Shown: one piece after another, positions 16,338 to 25,932 of the stretch | How positions within the stretch are numbered: the first letter of the stretch is position 1 | Layout: each line of letters starts with the position of its first letter | Program-made: the position numbers and the translations under genes | NCBI RefSeq assembly: GCF_900188275.1 | Contig: NZ_FZNY01000007.1 | Location: 62,001-126,000 of the forward strand | Direction of reading: 5' to 3' | DNA from: Dokdonia pacifica | Lineage (GTDB): Bacteria > Bacteroidota > Bacteroidia > Flavobacteriales > Flavobacteriaceae | Length of the DNA: 64,000 bases | Notes under the pieces: model-generated | What the model saw: the letters and a program-made list of their open reading frames with translations, nothing else | The model's database searches: none | Told to the model about the DNA's origin: nothing

Positions 16338-18899
16338 TTGAAGTATACATTTACAAAAATATCATTATTTATTCTTCTAGCGATAGTACTTGCCAGTTGT
16401 AATGCAACAAAGCGGGTTCCTAAAGAAGATTTTTTACTTACAGATAACACAATTACTGTTGATGGAGAGAAAATTACTGACCAACGTTTTTATAATTTCT
16501 TATACCAACAGCCTAATACGAAAGTAGCTGGATCGCCATTTAGACTTTACATTTATAACTGGGCACGTCCTAATATAGATTCTATACTTGCAGCGCAACG
16601 TGCAAAGAATGATGTACGGCGTAATTTCTGGACGCGTTTGCTTTCGCGAAAGCAAGTAGAAGCATTTAGAAAATTTAAAAAAGATTTTAACTCTGGAGTA
16701 AAAAAAACAGGAGAACCTCCCACGATTGTGAATGAAATTCTCACTAAAAAATCGGCTAACAGGCTTGCCAAATTCTATATCAACAATGGGTATTTTAATA
16801 CAGAGGTAGATTATAGTATCAAAAAAGATAGTAATCAAAGAGCTACTGTACATTATAATGTAGTACGTCATCAACCCTATTTACTAGATTCAATAGTTCC
16901 TATTATTGCTTCTCCCGTTGCCGATTCTATTTATGAAGCACATAAAAATGCCTCCTTCCTTAAAAAGGATGATAATTATCAAAAAATTAATTTAGATAGA
17001 GAGCGACTTCGTATTGAAAAGTTATTTAGAAATAATGGATTATATCATTTTGAATCTGATCGGATACGTGTACGTGTAGATTCTAATGAAACAGGTCACA
17101 AAGCAAATCTTGAATATTTCATAGATAATCGAAAAGAAACTGTAGGTGATTCTATTTTAGATTTTCCATTTAAAGTTCATAAGGTCAGTGAAATTAACAT
17201 CAACACTGATTATAGTTTTGCAAATAAAGATAAAGCCTATGCAGATTCTATTAGCGCCGATGGGTATACCTTTTATGTGTATGATGAATTAAATTATAGA
17301 ACAAATGCTATTACAGATATTATTCCTCTAAAGCCTGGATCTATATATCGAGATATTGACAAAACACAAACCTTAACTCGTTTAAGTAGGCTAAATACTT
17401 TTAAATATCCAAGTATCAGTTACCAAGAAGATCCTAAGGATAGTACGGGAACGAATCTGATTGCTAATATTCGTTTAACGCCTTTAGAAAAGTATAAGTT
17501 CCGAGCCGATTTTGATGTTTCTACATCAAATATTCAGGATATAGGTATTGCAGGATTTGGTTCTTTATTAATACGTAATATCTTTAAAGGTGCAGAAACC
17601 TTAGAAATTTCAGCAAGAGGTAATATTGGAGCTTCTGATGATGCAGCAAATGACAGTGATAGCTTTTTTAATATCTCAGAAATAGGATTGAATGCAAATC
17701 TTGTTTTTCCTAGGATATTTTTCCCAGTTAATACTTCTAAACTGATTCCTGCCGAATGGCAACCCAACACTCGATTTAATTTAGGTGTAAGTATACAACA
17801 AAACATAGGTTTGGATAAGCAAAGCTTTGCTGGTGGATTATCATATAATTGGACACCTTCTGCCACAAATACATTTACATTTGACCTTTTAGATATCCAA
17901 TATGTCCGAAACTTAAATGCCAATAATTATTTTAACATCTATAGAAATAGTTATGACGATTTAAATACCCTTGCAGCATCTAACATAAATAATGTCAATC
18001 CTGATTATTTTGAAGATGGTAATAACTCACCTGAGCTTATCATCCCTAATGGTGCAGATAGTTTTATTAATGATGTAGAAAATGGTATTGTGCCAGGGTT
18101 TAATGACTCACAAGTATCGGAGATTAATGCTATAAGAGAACGTCAAAATAGACTTATAGAAGACAACTTAATTTTTGCACTTAATCTCACATACACATAT
18201 AATAATCGTGAAAATTTATATGATGATGCTTTTTCAAGATTAAGAACTCGTATTGAACTTGCAGGAAATGCCCTTTCATTAGCTTCAAATCTCATAAACG
18301 CTCCAAAAAATGAAGATAATAACTCACGTATTTTAGGAGTTGTATTTTCTCAATATGCTAAGACAGAAATAGACTATACAAAACACTGGGATTTAGGGCA
18401 TGAAAACATCCTTGCGATAAGGGCGTTTGGAGGACTCGCCATTCCATATGGCAATGCCAACAGTATACCTTTTACACGAAGTTTTTTTGCAGGAGGGTCT
18501 AATGATAACCGTGCATGGCGTGCTTATGAGCTAGGACCTGGTAGTAGTGGAGCACCTAATGAATTTAATGAAGCAAATATGAAACTTGCTTTAAATGTAG
18601 AACACCGTTTTGAATTGTTAGGGCCTTTTGAAGGTGCCTTTTTCCTAGATGCTGGAAACATATGGAATGTCTTTGATAATGTAGAAGACACCAATTCACA
18701 ATTTAGAGGATTTTCAAGTTTGAGTGACTTAGCGCTTGGATCTGGATTTGGACTACGCTTAGATTTTGATTTTTTCTTAGTAAGATTTGATGTTGGTTTT
18801 AAAACGTATGATCCAGCTTTTGAAACTGGAAATCGATGGTTTCGAGAATATAATTTTGCTAATGCCGTATATAATATTGGTATTAATTACCCATTCTAA
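16338..18899 (+). CDS. tamL: TamL: lipidated TamA/BamA-family outer-membrane assembly protein
   Basis: An 853-residue protein that begins with TTG. There is no ATG nearby, and this start gives a clean lipoprotein signal ending VLASC (Cys21). POTRA-like repeats fill roughly residues 25-370, and the C-terminal half is an Omp85 barrel (AGGSNDNRAWRAYELGPG resembles the lid-lock motif region; the last residue is Phe). TamL is the Bacteroidota lipoprotein form of TamA and works with TamB in transporting lipids or proteins to the outer membrane. An exact dispersed palindrome is embedded at 16640, encoding LSRK. Adjacency to a trmH-family gene is typical for the family. Confidence 0.9.
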   Translation: MKYTFTKISLFILLAIVLASCNATKRVPKEDFLLTDNTITVDGEKITDQRFYNFLYQQPNTKVAGSPFRLYIYNWARPNIDSILAAQRAKNDVRRNFWTRLLSRKQVEAFRKFKKDFNSGVKKTGEPPTIVNEILTKKSANRLAKFYINNGYFNTEVDYSIKKDSNQRATVHYNVVRHQPYLLDSIVPIIASPVADSIYEAHKNASFLKKDDNYQKINLDRERLRIEKLFRNNGLYHFESDRIRVRVDSNETGHKANLEYFIDNRKETVGDSILDFPFKVHKVSEININTDYSFANKDKAYADSISADGYTFYVYDELNYRTNAITDIIPLKPGSIYRDIDKTQTLTRLSRLNTFKYPSISYQEDPKDSTGTNLIANIRLTPLEKYKFRADFDVSTSNIQDIGIAGFGSLLIRNIFKGAETLEISARGNIGASDDAANDSDSFFNISEIGLNANLVFPRIFFPVNTSKLIPAEWQPNTRFNLGVSIQQNIGLDKQSFAGGLSYNWTPSATNTFTFDLLDIQYVRNLNANNYFNIYRNSYDDLNTLAASNINNVNPDYFEDGNNSPELIIPNGADSFINDVENGIVPGFNDSQVSEINAIRERQNRLIEDNLIFALNLTYTYNNRENLYDDAFSRLRTRIELAGNALSLASNLINAPKNEDNNSRILGVVFSQYAKTEIDYTKHWDLGHENILAIRAFGGLAIPYGNANSIPFTRSFFAGGSNDNRAWRAYELGPGSSGAPNEFNEANMKLALNVEHRFELLGPFEGAFFLDAGNIWNVFDNVEDTNSQFRGFSSLSDLALGSGFGLRLDFDFFLVRFDVGFKTYDPAFETGNRWFREYNFANAVYNIGINYPF
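16640..16653. repeat. Dispersed palindrome GCTTTCGCGAAAGC, exact copy inside tamL
   Basis: In the Leu-Ser-Arg-Lys frame of tamL (residues about 102-105, within WTRLLSRKQVEAFRKF). Confidence 0.95.
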
Positions 18900-19002
18900 A
18901 AGGGATCATAGCACTTTCAAACGTTATCGTAATTCGATTTTGTTTCCCTTTATTTTACTATATAATTTCTTATTTTTACCAACTTAAACATAAATCAAAA
19001 AT

Positions 19003-20070
19003 ATGGCTCATTCTATCAAGCCGGGAGTAGCTACCGGTTATCAAGTGCAAAAGATTTTTAATTATGCAAAAGAAAAAGGATTTGCACTTCCAGCTGTAAA
19101 TGTTATTGGATCAAATAGTATCAATACTGTATTAGAAACTGCTGCAGCACTCAATGCTCCTGTAATTATACAGTTTAGTAATGGAGGCGCTCAGTTTAAT
19201 GCTGGTAAAGGTTTAAATAATGATAACCAAAGAGCAGCGGTTGCAGGTGCAGTTGCAGGTGCAAAACATGTACATGAACTTGCAAAAGCTTATGGAGCAA
19301 CTGTGATCCTTCATACTGATCACTGTGCTAAAAAATTATTGCCTTGGATAGACGGTATGCTTGATGCTAGTGAAGCTTATTATAAAGAGCATGGGCATTC
19401 ATTATTTAGTTCGCATATGATTGACCTAAGTGAAGAGCCTATCGAAGAGAATATTGAAATCTGTAAAAAGTATCTTGAGCGCATGGAGAAAATGGACATG
19501 ACGCTAGAGATCGAATTAGGAATTACAGGAGGTGAAGAAGATGGTGTAGATAATACAGATGTAGACGACTCAAAATTATACACACAACCTGAAGAGGTTG
19601 CCTATGCCTATGAAGAGCTTTCAAAAGTAAGCGATCAGTTTACGATTGCTGCTGCTTTTGGAAATGTACACGGTGTATACAAACCAGGAAATGTAAAACT
19701 TACTCCAAAAATTCTTAAAAACTCCCAAGAACATATCACACAAAAGTATGGTGTAGAGCATAATCATATTGATTTTGTTTTTCACGGCGGAAGTGGTTCT
19801 ACAGTAGAAGAAATACGAGAAGGAATAAGCTACGGAGTTATCAAAATGAATATTGACACAGACCTTCAGTATGCTACTGCAGAAGGAATACGTGATTATT
19901 TTAGTGAAAATGCTGAGTACTTAAAATCACAAATAGGAAATCCTACAGGTGATGATGCTCCTAACAAAAAGTATTATGATCCTCGTGTATGGCTTCGTAA
20001 AGCAGAAGGTACTATGCGTACTCGATTAGAAAAAGCATTTGAAGATTTAAATAATGTAAATACATTATAA
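19003..20070 (+). CDS. fbaA: Class II fructose-bisphosphate aldolase
   Basis: A 355-residue zinc aldolase for glycolysis and gluconeogenesis that cleaves fructose 1,6-bisphosphate. Visible features: the zinc-binding segment VILHTDHC, the [16 protein letters not shown] loop, [27 protein letters not shown] and phosphate-binding [10 protein letters not shown]. Length and motifs fit the type A (E. coli FbaA) branch. accD follows after 56 bp, with a palindrome copy between them. Confidence 0.96.
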   Translation: MAHSIKPGVATGYQVQKIFNYAKEKGFALPAVNVIGSNSINTVLETAAALNAPVIIQFSNGGAQFNAGKGLNNDNQRAAVAGAVAGAKHVHELAKAYGATVILHTDHCAKKLLPWIDGMLDASEAYYKEHGHSLFSSHMIDLSEEPIEENIEICKKYLERMEKMDMTLEIELGITGGEEDGVDNTDVDDSKLYTQPEEVAYAYEELSKVSDQFTIAAAFGNVHGVYKPGNVKLTPKILKNSQEHITQKYGVEHNHIDFVFHGGSGSTVEEIREGISYGVIKMNIDTDLQYATAEGIRDYFSENAEYLKSQIGNPTGDDAPNKKYYDPRVWLRKAEGTMRTRLEKAFEDLNNVNTL

Positions 20071-20074
20071 GTAC

Positions 20075-20088
20075 GCTTTCGCGAAAGC
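20075..20088. repeat. Dispersed palindrome, exact copy with full 20-bp symmetry
   Basis: The symmetry extends over 20072-20091 as TACGCTTTCGCGAAAGCGTA. It starts 4 bp after the fbaA stop and lies upstream of accD. Confidence 0.95.
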
Positions 20089-20126
20089 GTATAACACAAA
20101 CACAAACTCATAAATACTCCCTCACT

Positions 20127-20984
20127 ATGGCTTGGTTTAAGAGAAAAGATAAAGGAATTCAAACTCCAACAGAAGAAAAAAAAGATACTCCTAGAGGTCT
20201 TTGGTATAAATCTCCTACAGGAAAAATTGTAGATACAGAAGAACTAGAAAAAAACTTCTATATCAGCCCTGAAGATGGTTATCACGTACGTATAGGAAGT
20301 AAAGAATATTTTGAAATTCTTTTTGATGATAATACATTTAAAGAATTAGATAAAAATTTATCATCCAAAGATCCTTTAAAATTTGAGGATAAAAAGAAAT
20401 ATACAGATAGACTTAAAGACGCTCAAGAGAAAACTGGTCTTAAAGACGCTGTTAGGACAGCTGTAGGTAAATCTAAAGGAGAAGATCTCGTAATTGCTTG
20501 TATGGATTTTAGGTTTATAGGTGGTTCTATGGGAAGTGTAGTAGGAGAAAAAATTGCACGCGCTGCAGACTATTCTTTGACAAATAACATTCCTTTTATG
20601 ATTATTTCAAAATCGGGAGGTGCTCGTATGATGGAGGCAGCTTTATCATTAATGCAACTAGCAAAAACATCGGCAAAATTAGCACAACTTGCAGATGCTG
20701 GAGTCCCATATGTTTCTTTATGTACAGACCCTACTACAGGAGGAACAACAGCCTCTTTTGCAATGTTAGGAGATATTAATATTTCCGAACCGGGTGCATT
20801 GATTGGATTTGCAGGACCACGTGTAGTACGAGATACTACAGGTAAAGAATTACCAGAAGGTTTTCAAACTGCAGAGTTCCTACAAGAACATGGGTTTTTA
20901 GACTTTATTACACCTAGACAAGAGCTTAAAAACAAAGTAAATCTATACTTAGATTTGATCTTAAATAGGCCTGTAAGAGCTTAA
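20127..20984 (+). CDS. accD: Acetyl-CoA carboxylase carboxyltransferase beta subunit, without zinc ribbon
   Basis: A 285-residue subunit that, with AccA, moves CO2 from biotin to acetyl-CoA in fatty-acid synthesis. The crotonase-fold core is clear: [61 protein letters not shown] and [13 protein letters not shown]. The N-terminus keeps the usual spacing ([26 protein letters not shown]...), but the four Cys of the classical ribbon are missing: SPTG and SPEDGYH stand where CPxCG and CPxCxxH would be. I recall the same in other Flavobacteriaceae. Confidence 0.95.
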   Translation: MAWFKRKDKGIQTPTEEKKDTPRGLWYKSPTGKIVDTEELEKNFYISPEDGYHVRIGSKEYFEILFDDNTFKELDKNLSSKDPLKFEDKKKYTDRLKDAQEKTGLKDAVRTAVGKSKGEDLVIACMDFRFIGGSMGSVVGEKIARAADYSLTNNIPFMIISKSGGARMMEAALSLMQLAKTSAKLAQLADAGVPYVSLCTDPTTGGTTASFAMLGDINISEPGALIGFAGPRVVRDTTGKELPEGFQTAEFLQEHGFLDFITPRQELKNKVNLYLDLILNRPVRA

Positions 20985-21015
20985 TTCATATAGAAAAAGT
21001 AAAAAATGTTTACTT

Positions 21016-21058
21016 AAGAACAAAAATAGCTGCTGTAATAGCAGCTATTTTTGTTCTT
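21016..21058. terminator. Long terminator-like inverted repeat after accD
   Basis: A perfect 19-bp stem (AAGAACAAAAATAGCTGCT and its complement) with a 5-nt loop. A-rich and T-rich arms make it terminator-like in either direction, and it ends the fbaA-accD stretch. Confidence 0.8.
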
Positions 21059-21206
21059 ATAAACATCTAAAAACCAATAAAATACTCAATATTTTTATAT
21101 AAAAGAATAAACTTTTAATATTTAATTATTAATCGAGTGTTAAACAATCATTAAACTAAAATATAATCCTTACTTTTATAGGATCAATTTAAACTACATA
21201 ACAATT

Positions 21207-22061
21207 ATGAGAAAAATTACTTTACTGGTTGCATTATGTGCAACATTTATTATGAATGCTCAAATCTTCACAGATGATTTTGAAGCTGAAACTGCTGATG
21301 CTACTACATTTGCCAATTGGACATCTGTTGACGTAGATGCTGACGGTGAATTTTTTGAGGTAGCTGATATTGAAGCAGCTGCAACTGGAGCAGAAGCATC
21401 TCCATTAAGTGGACTTGTTGCTGATTCAGATTCTTGGGAAGGTACTCCTTTTACACCAGACAACTTCCTAATCTTAACTGATCCTATTGATTTAACTGGA
21501 ATTGATGATGCAACTCTTGTTTTTACAATGGGAACGTACCAAACAAACGGAACTTTTATCGCAGATAGATTACAAGTATATGTATCTACTTCAAATGATC
21601 CTGCTGTTTTAGTAACAGAAACTCCAGTATTTGATCAAACAGTTGGTGATGTAACTCCTGCTGATGATGGAGGAGCAAACTCTGGAGCTGACATTACACC
21701 AATTGATTTATCTTCTTTCGCTGGACAAGAAGTATACATCGCATTCAGACATTTTGATTCTGTTGATGAAAATTCAGTACTTATTGATAACATCGTTTTA
21801 GACGGTACATTATCTGCTGAAGATTTCAATGTTACAAACTTTACTCACTTCTACAATACAGTAAATAGTGAAGTACGTTTAAATGCTTCTGTACCTATGC
21901 AGAATGTAAAAGTATTTAATACTTTAGGACAAGAAGTAGTAAACAGAACACTTTCAAACACAGAAGAAACTGTAAGCATTTCTAACCTTTCAAAAGGTGT
22001 TTATATTGCTCAAGTAGCAATTGGAAATACAACAGAAACTTTCAAATTTATCAAAAGATAA
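21207..22061 (+). CDS. Secreted protein with a jelly-roll (choice-of-anchor J-like) domain and T9SS type A sorting tail
   Basis: A 284-residue protein with signal peptide MRKITLLVALCATFIMNAQ. Residues about 20-205 form an acidic beta-sandwich with choice-of-anchor J patterns (DDFEAETADATTFANWT, PDNFLILTDPIDLTGIDDATLVFTMG, IDLSSFAGQEVYIAFRHFDS, VLIDNIVLDG). The final 70 residues are a T9SS type A sorting domain (NVKVFNTLGQEV, VSISNLSKGVYIAQV, ETFKFIKR). It should be exported by the T9SS, whose component PorT is encoded at 14859. Ligand or surface role unknown. A strong terminator follows. Confidence 0.88.
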   Translation: MRKITLLVALCATFIMNAQIFTDDFEAETADATTFANWTSVDVDADGEFFEVADIEAAATGAEASPLSGLVADSDSWEGTPFTPDNFLILTDPIDLTGIDDATLVFTMGTYQTNGTFIADRLQVYVSTSNDPAVLVTETPVFDQTVGDVTPADDGGANSGADITPIDLSSFAGQEVYIAFRHFDSVDENSVLIDNIVLDGTLSAEDFNVTNFTHFYNTVNSEVRLNASVPMQNVKVFNTLGQEVVNRTLSNTEETVSISNLSKGVYIAQVAIGNTTETFKFIKR

Positions 22062-22081
22062 ATAGTTGTTTTTAGATATTT

Positions 22082-22111
22082 AAAAAAGCGACCTTAGGGT
22101 CGCTTTTTTTT
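22082..22111 (+). terminator. Rho-independent terminator after the T9SS cargo gene
   Basis: AAAAAAGCGACC pairs with GGTCGCTTTTTT around TTAG and is followed by further T residues. Confidence 0.92.
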
Positions 22112-22169
22112 GCCCTAATTTTAAATCAACTAGATCTTATTTAGTATATTGATTTTGTAATTTTAATTC

Positions 22170-23426
22170 ATGAGTTTAGATACTAATCAATTATTGCGTT
22201 TTACAACAGCTGGAAGTGTAGATGATGGAAAGAGTACTCTTATCGGACGACTTCTATATGACTCCAAAGCTATTTTTGAAGATCAGCTGGCAGCCATTAC
22301 TTCTATAAGTAAACGTAAAGGTCATGACCAAATAGATTTAGCACTATTTACAGATGGTCTTCGTGATGAAAGAGCACAAGGCATCACTATAGATGTAGCC
22401 TACCGTTACTTTACAACTCCAAAACGTAAATTTATTATAGCTGACACCCCTGGACATATTGAGTATACTCGCAATATGGTTACAGGCGCTTCTACAGCAA
22501 ATGTTGCACTTATCTTGATAGATGCACGTCATGGAATTATTGAACAAACCAAAAGACATGCATTTATTGCATCTTTACTACATATCCCACACATCATCGT
22601 ATGTATAAATAAAATGGATTTGGTTGATTATGCAGAAGAGGTATATGAAAGTATCCGTTCTCAGTTTGAAGAATTCTCTTCAAAATTATATGTAAAAGAC
22701 ATTCGTTTTATTCCTATGAGTGCTTTACACGGAGATAATGTTGTCAATAGATCACAGCATATGCCTTGGTTTCAAGAAGCCCCTTTATTGTATACATTAG
22801 AACATATGCACATAAGCAGTGATCTTAATAAAATAGATGCACGCTTTCCAGTTCAAACAGTATTAAGACCACAAAGCAAAGATTTTATCGATTACAGAGG
22901 ATATGCTGGTCGTATTGCAAGTGGTATTTTTAGACCTAAGGATAAGGTAACTATATTACCTTCTGGACTCACATCTACCATCAAAACAATAGATACAAGT
23001 AAAGGCTCTTTACAAGAAGCTTATGCTCCAATGTCTATAACTATTACCCTTGAAGATGATATTGATGTAAGCCGTGGAGATATGATTATTAAAACAAATA
23101 ATACTCCAACACAAACCCAAGAGTTTGATGCTATGATTTGCTGGCTAAACACACATACAGCGCGTCCTAGAACAAAGTATACAATATTGCATACCTCTAA
23201 TGAGCAAAAAGCAATGATCAAAGAGGTATTATACAAAATAGATATAGACACTTACCAAAGAAATCTAGAAAACAAAGATTTAGCTATGAATGATATTGCT
23301 CGTATTAAAGTTAAAACAACTCGTCCTTTAATGATTGATGAATATCGTGATAATCGTATTACGGGAAGCTTTGTTTTAATAGATGATGGCACACATGAGA
23401 CGGTTGCCGCAGGTATGATATTATAA
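22170..23426 (+). CDS. cysN: Sulfate adenylyltransferase subunit 1 (GTPase)
   Basis: A 418-residue GTPase subunit that, with CysD, makes adenosine 5'-phosphosulfate from ATP and sulfate. G-domain motifs: GSVDDGKST (G1, residues about 15-23), the switch region GITIDVAYRYF, DTPGH (G3) and NKMD (G4), followed by EF-Tu-like beta domains. There is no fused APS kinase; that is the separate cysC. Unusually, cysN is on the opposite strand to cysD and converges with it across 57 bp, whereas cysDN is usually one operon. Confidence 0.95.
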   Translation: MSLDTNQLLRFTTAGSVDDGKSTLIGRLLYDSKAIFEDQLAAITSISKRKGHDQIDLALFTDGLRDERAQGITIDVAYRYFTTPKRKFIIADTPGHIEYTRNMVTGASTANVALILIDARHGIIEQTKRHAFIASLLHIPHIIVCINKMDLVDYAEEVYESIRSQFEEFSSKLYVKDIRFIPMSALHGDNVVNRSQHMPWFQEAPLLYTLEHMHISSDLNKIDARFPVQTVLRPQSKDFIDYRGYAGRIASGIFRPKDKVTILPSGLTSTIKTIDTSKGSLQEAYAPMSITITLEDDIDVSRGDMIIKTNNTPTQTQEFDAMICWLNTHTARPRTKYTILHTSNEQKAMIKEVLYKIDIDTYQRNLENKDLAMNDIARIKVKTTRPLMIDEYRDNRITGSFVLIDDGTHETVAAGMIL

Positions 23427-23483
23427 TACTAATTATGCTTTCTTCAAGAAAGAAGTTTATGCTGATCGCCGAAGTACGAGAGT

Positions 23484-24389
23484 TTAAAAATACCCTTCTT
23501 TTTTTCGATCTTCCATTGCAGACTCACTTCGTTTATCATCTGCACGGTTTCCTCTTTCAGTTTGTTTCATCATAGCTACCTCAGCTACAATTTTTTCAAG
23601 AGTATCTGCCTCACTTTCTATCCCACCAGTAATAGTAATATCACCAAGCGTTCTAAAACGTACTTTTTTAGAATGTACTATTTCTTCCTCCCTTTTCAAC
23701 AAATATTCAGACACGGGAATCCATGATTCGTTTCTCAAAACCACTTCTCTTTGATGAGCAAAATAAAGAGAAGGTACTTCTATCTGCTCTCTTAATATAT
23801 AATTCCAAACATCCATTTCCGTCCAATTACTAATTGGAAAAGCTCTAAAATGCTCACCTTCAAAATGCTTTCCATTCAAAATATTCCATAGTTCTGGACG
23901 CTGATGTTTTGGGTCCCAAGATCCAAAATCATCTCGATGTGAGAAGAATCGCTCCTTCGCTCTTGCTTTCTCTTCATCACGTCTTCCACCCCCTATTGCA
24001 CAATCTATATGATATTCTTCTATAGCATCCAATAATGTAATAGTCTGCAATGCGTTTCTCGTTGCATTTTTGCCTTTTTCTTCAAGAACTCTTCCTTTAT
24101 TAATAGACTCTTGAACAGAACCTACAAGTAACTGAACACCTAATTCTTGTACCAATTGATCCCTAAATTGTATCGTCTCCGGAAAATTATGCCCCGTATC
24201 AATATGCATTAATGGAAATGGAATCGCAGCTGGGTAAAAGGCTTTCTTAGCCAAATGAGTAACCAAAATCGAATCCTTCCCTCCAGAAAAAAGAATAACT
24301 GGGTTTTCAAATTGCGCTGCTACTTCTCTTAAGATGTATATAGCTTCAGATTCTAATTCATCTAAATAGTTTAAATAATACTTACCCAT
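23484..24389 (-). CDS. cysD: Sulfate adenylyltransferase subunit 2
   Basis: A 301-residue ATP-pyrophosphatase-fold protein with the PP-loop SGGKDS (near residues 35-40), HIDTGHNFPE and GGRRDEEKARAKER, typical of CysD. It forms the sulfurylase with CysN. The start codon overlaps the end of cysC by 8 bp, so the two are translationally linked. cysN, its partner, is convergent on the plus strand. The C-terminus ends in a charged tail (ERGNRADDKRSESAMEDRKKEGYF), as in other CysD proteins. Confidence 0.95.
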   Translation of the reverse strand: MGKYYLNYLDELESEAIYILREVAAQFENPVILFSGGKDSILVTHLAKKAFYPAAIPFPLMHIDTGHNFPETIQFRDQLVQELGVQLLVGSVQESINKGRVLEEKGKNATRNALQTITLLDAIEEYHIDCAIGGGRRDEEKARAKERFFSHRDDFGSWDPKHQRPELWNILNGKHFEGEHFRAFPISNWTEMDVWNYILREQIEVPSLYFAHQREVVLRNESWIPVSEYLLKREEEIVHSKKVRFRTLGDITITGGIESEADTLEKIVAEVAMMKQTERGNRADDKRSESAMEDRKKEGYF

Positions 24390-24984
24390 CCCTCATTAGT
24401 TTATTTTCAATATACTTCAAAACAATACAAGCAGCCTCTTCTATTGTACAGGTCGAAGCATTAATTTCTAGATCAGGAGTTCTAGGAATTTCGTAAGGAG
24501 CGTCTATTCCTGTAAAATCTTTGATGAGACCTGCTCTTGCTTTTTTATACAACCCTTTTACATCTTGTTGTTCACAAACTTCTAGTGGCGTACTCACGTA
24601 GACCTCTATATATTTATCACTACCAACTATTTCTTTGATACGTTTTCTATCACGATCATAAGGGGAAATAAAAGCACCTAAAACAACTAAACCAGCATGA
24701 TTAATCATCAAACTAGCTACTTCTGCAATACGTCGTATATTCTCTCTTCGATCTTCTGGAGAAAAGGTCAAATCATTACTCAACCCATTTCTCACACTAT
24801 CTCCATCTAATATACAGGTGTGTATTTTTTTTTCTAATAATGATTGATTAAGCGCATTGGCAATGGTAGATTTTCCAGAACCCGACAAACCCGTAAACCA
24901 TATCAGAAAAGGGTTATGGTTCTTTATAGCTTTAAGTTGTTCAATATCAACGCTAAAATTATGTGGAATAATATGTTCCTGCAT
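24382..24984 (-). CDS. cysC: Adenylylsulfate kinase
   Basis: A 200-residue kinase that phosphorylates APS to PAPS. The P-loop GLSGSGKST is near residues 32-40; the substrate-binding segment LDGDSVRNGLSNDLTFSPEDRRENIRR and FISPYDRDRKR are family hallmarks. It is cytoplasmic and lies between cysQ and cysD on the minus strand. No PAPS reductase or sulfite reductase is in the window, so the PAPS could serve sulfation as well as assimilation. Confidence 0.95.
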   Translation of the reverse strand: MQEHIIPHNFSVDIEQLKAIKNHNPFLIWFTGLSGSGKSTIANALNQSLLEKKIHTCILDGDSVRNGLSNDLTFSPEDRRENIRRIAEVASLMINHAGLVVLGAFISPYDRDRKRIKEIVGSDKYIEVYVSTPLEVCEQQDVKGLYKKARAGLIKDFTGIDAPYEIPRTPDLEINASTCTIEEAACIVLKYIENKLMRDG

Positions 24985-25060
24985 ACAAGTTCTATAATTC
25001 CTTAAATATACGATCTACAAGAATTAAAAAAGGATTCTTTCCAAAAAATCCTTCTCGATA

Positions 25061-25861
25061 TCACTTTAGAGAATTCACCATAAAGTATGGGTTTAATAAA
25101 TTCTCTTTATTGTACTGTAATGGTTGTTGTGTTTCTTGATTAATCACCTCTACTCCTACTGCTTTACAAATAGCATGTCCAGCCGCAGTATCCCATTCCA
25201 TAGTAGGTGCAAAACGAGGATACATATGTGCTTCCCCTTCTGCTATTACACAAAATTTTAAAGAACTCCCTCTAGATACAATCGCTACTTTGTGTTTATT
25301 TTCAATTTCTGAAATAAACTGTTTTGTAGCTTCATTAAGATGAGAACGACTACCCATTATTTTAATTGGATTATCTTGTTTAGAAGGAGAGATTGCAACT
25401 GCATTGGTTATAATTTCTTCTATAGAAATTTCTTTTTCAGTATCGACTATATACTTATAGGAACTTGTCGCATCTTCTGATGTAAAGTACAAGGTTTTAG
25501 ATACAGGGATATAAATAACACCTAAGAAAGGAGCTCCTTCATGTACCAACGCTATATTTACTGTAAACTCACCATTTCGTTTTATAAACTCTTTCGTCCC
25601 ATCTAGTGGATCTACAATCCAACAACTACTCCAATCTTTTCTTTGAGCATAGTTTAATTGCTTATTTTCTTCGCTTATAATAGGAATATGTGTTGTTTCT
25701 AAATAGTCATTAATAATAGCATTTGCATTCTGATCTGCTATGGTTAATGGAGATTGATCATCTTTAACAATAACATCAAAATCTGTTGCATATATTTCCA
25801 TAATAGCTTTCCCTCCATCTATTGCGGCTTTTATTGCGGTATGTAAATATGATGTTATCAT
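25061..25861 (-). CDS. cysQ: 3'(2'),5'-bisphosphate nucleotidase
   Basis: A 266-residue inositol-monophosphatase-fold enzyme that removes the 3'-phosphate of PAP left after PAPS use. Metal-binding motifs are visible: ISEENK (first Glu), DPLDGTKEF (near residues 92-100) and a C-terminal WDTAAGHAI. It is the upstream gene of the cysQ-cysC-cysD run (76 bp to cysC), which supports the PAP-recycling role. Confidence 0.93.
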   Translation of the reverse strand: MITSYLHTAIKAAIDGGKAIMEIYATDFDVIVKDDQSPLTIADQNANAIINDYLETTHIPIISEENKQLNYAQRKDWSSCWIVDPLDGTKEFIKRNGEFTVNIALVHEGAPFLGVIYIPVSKTLYFTSEDATSSYKYIVDTEKEISIEEIITNAVAISPSKQDNPIKIMGSRSHLNEATKQFISEIENKHKVAIVSRGSSLKFCVIAEGEAHMYPRFAPTMEWDTAAGHAICKAVGVEVINQETQQPLQYNKENLLNPYFMVNSLK

Positions 25862-25891
25862 TAGTTAGTAGATTCTATTATTTAGATATAC

Positions 25892-25905
25892 GCTTTCGCG
25901 AAAGC
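25892..25905. repeat. Dispersed palindrome, exact copy with full 20-bp symmetry
   Basis: The symmetry extends over 25889-25908 (TACGCTTTCGCGAAAGCGTA). It lies between the polyprenyl synthase stop and the cysQ start on the minus strand. Confidence 0.95.
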
Positions 25906-25932
25906 GTAATTAACAAGCCCAGTATTCTATTC

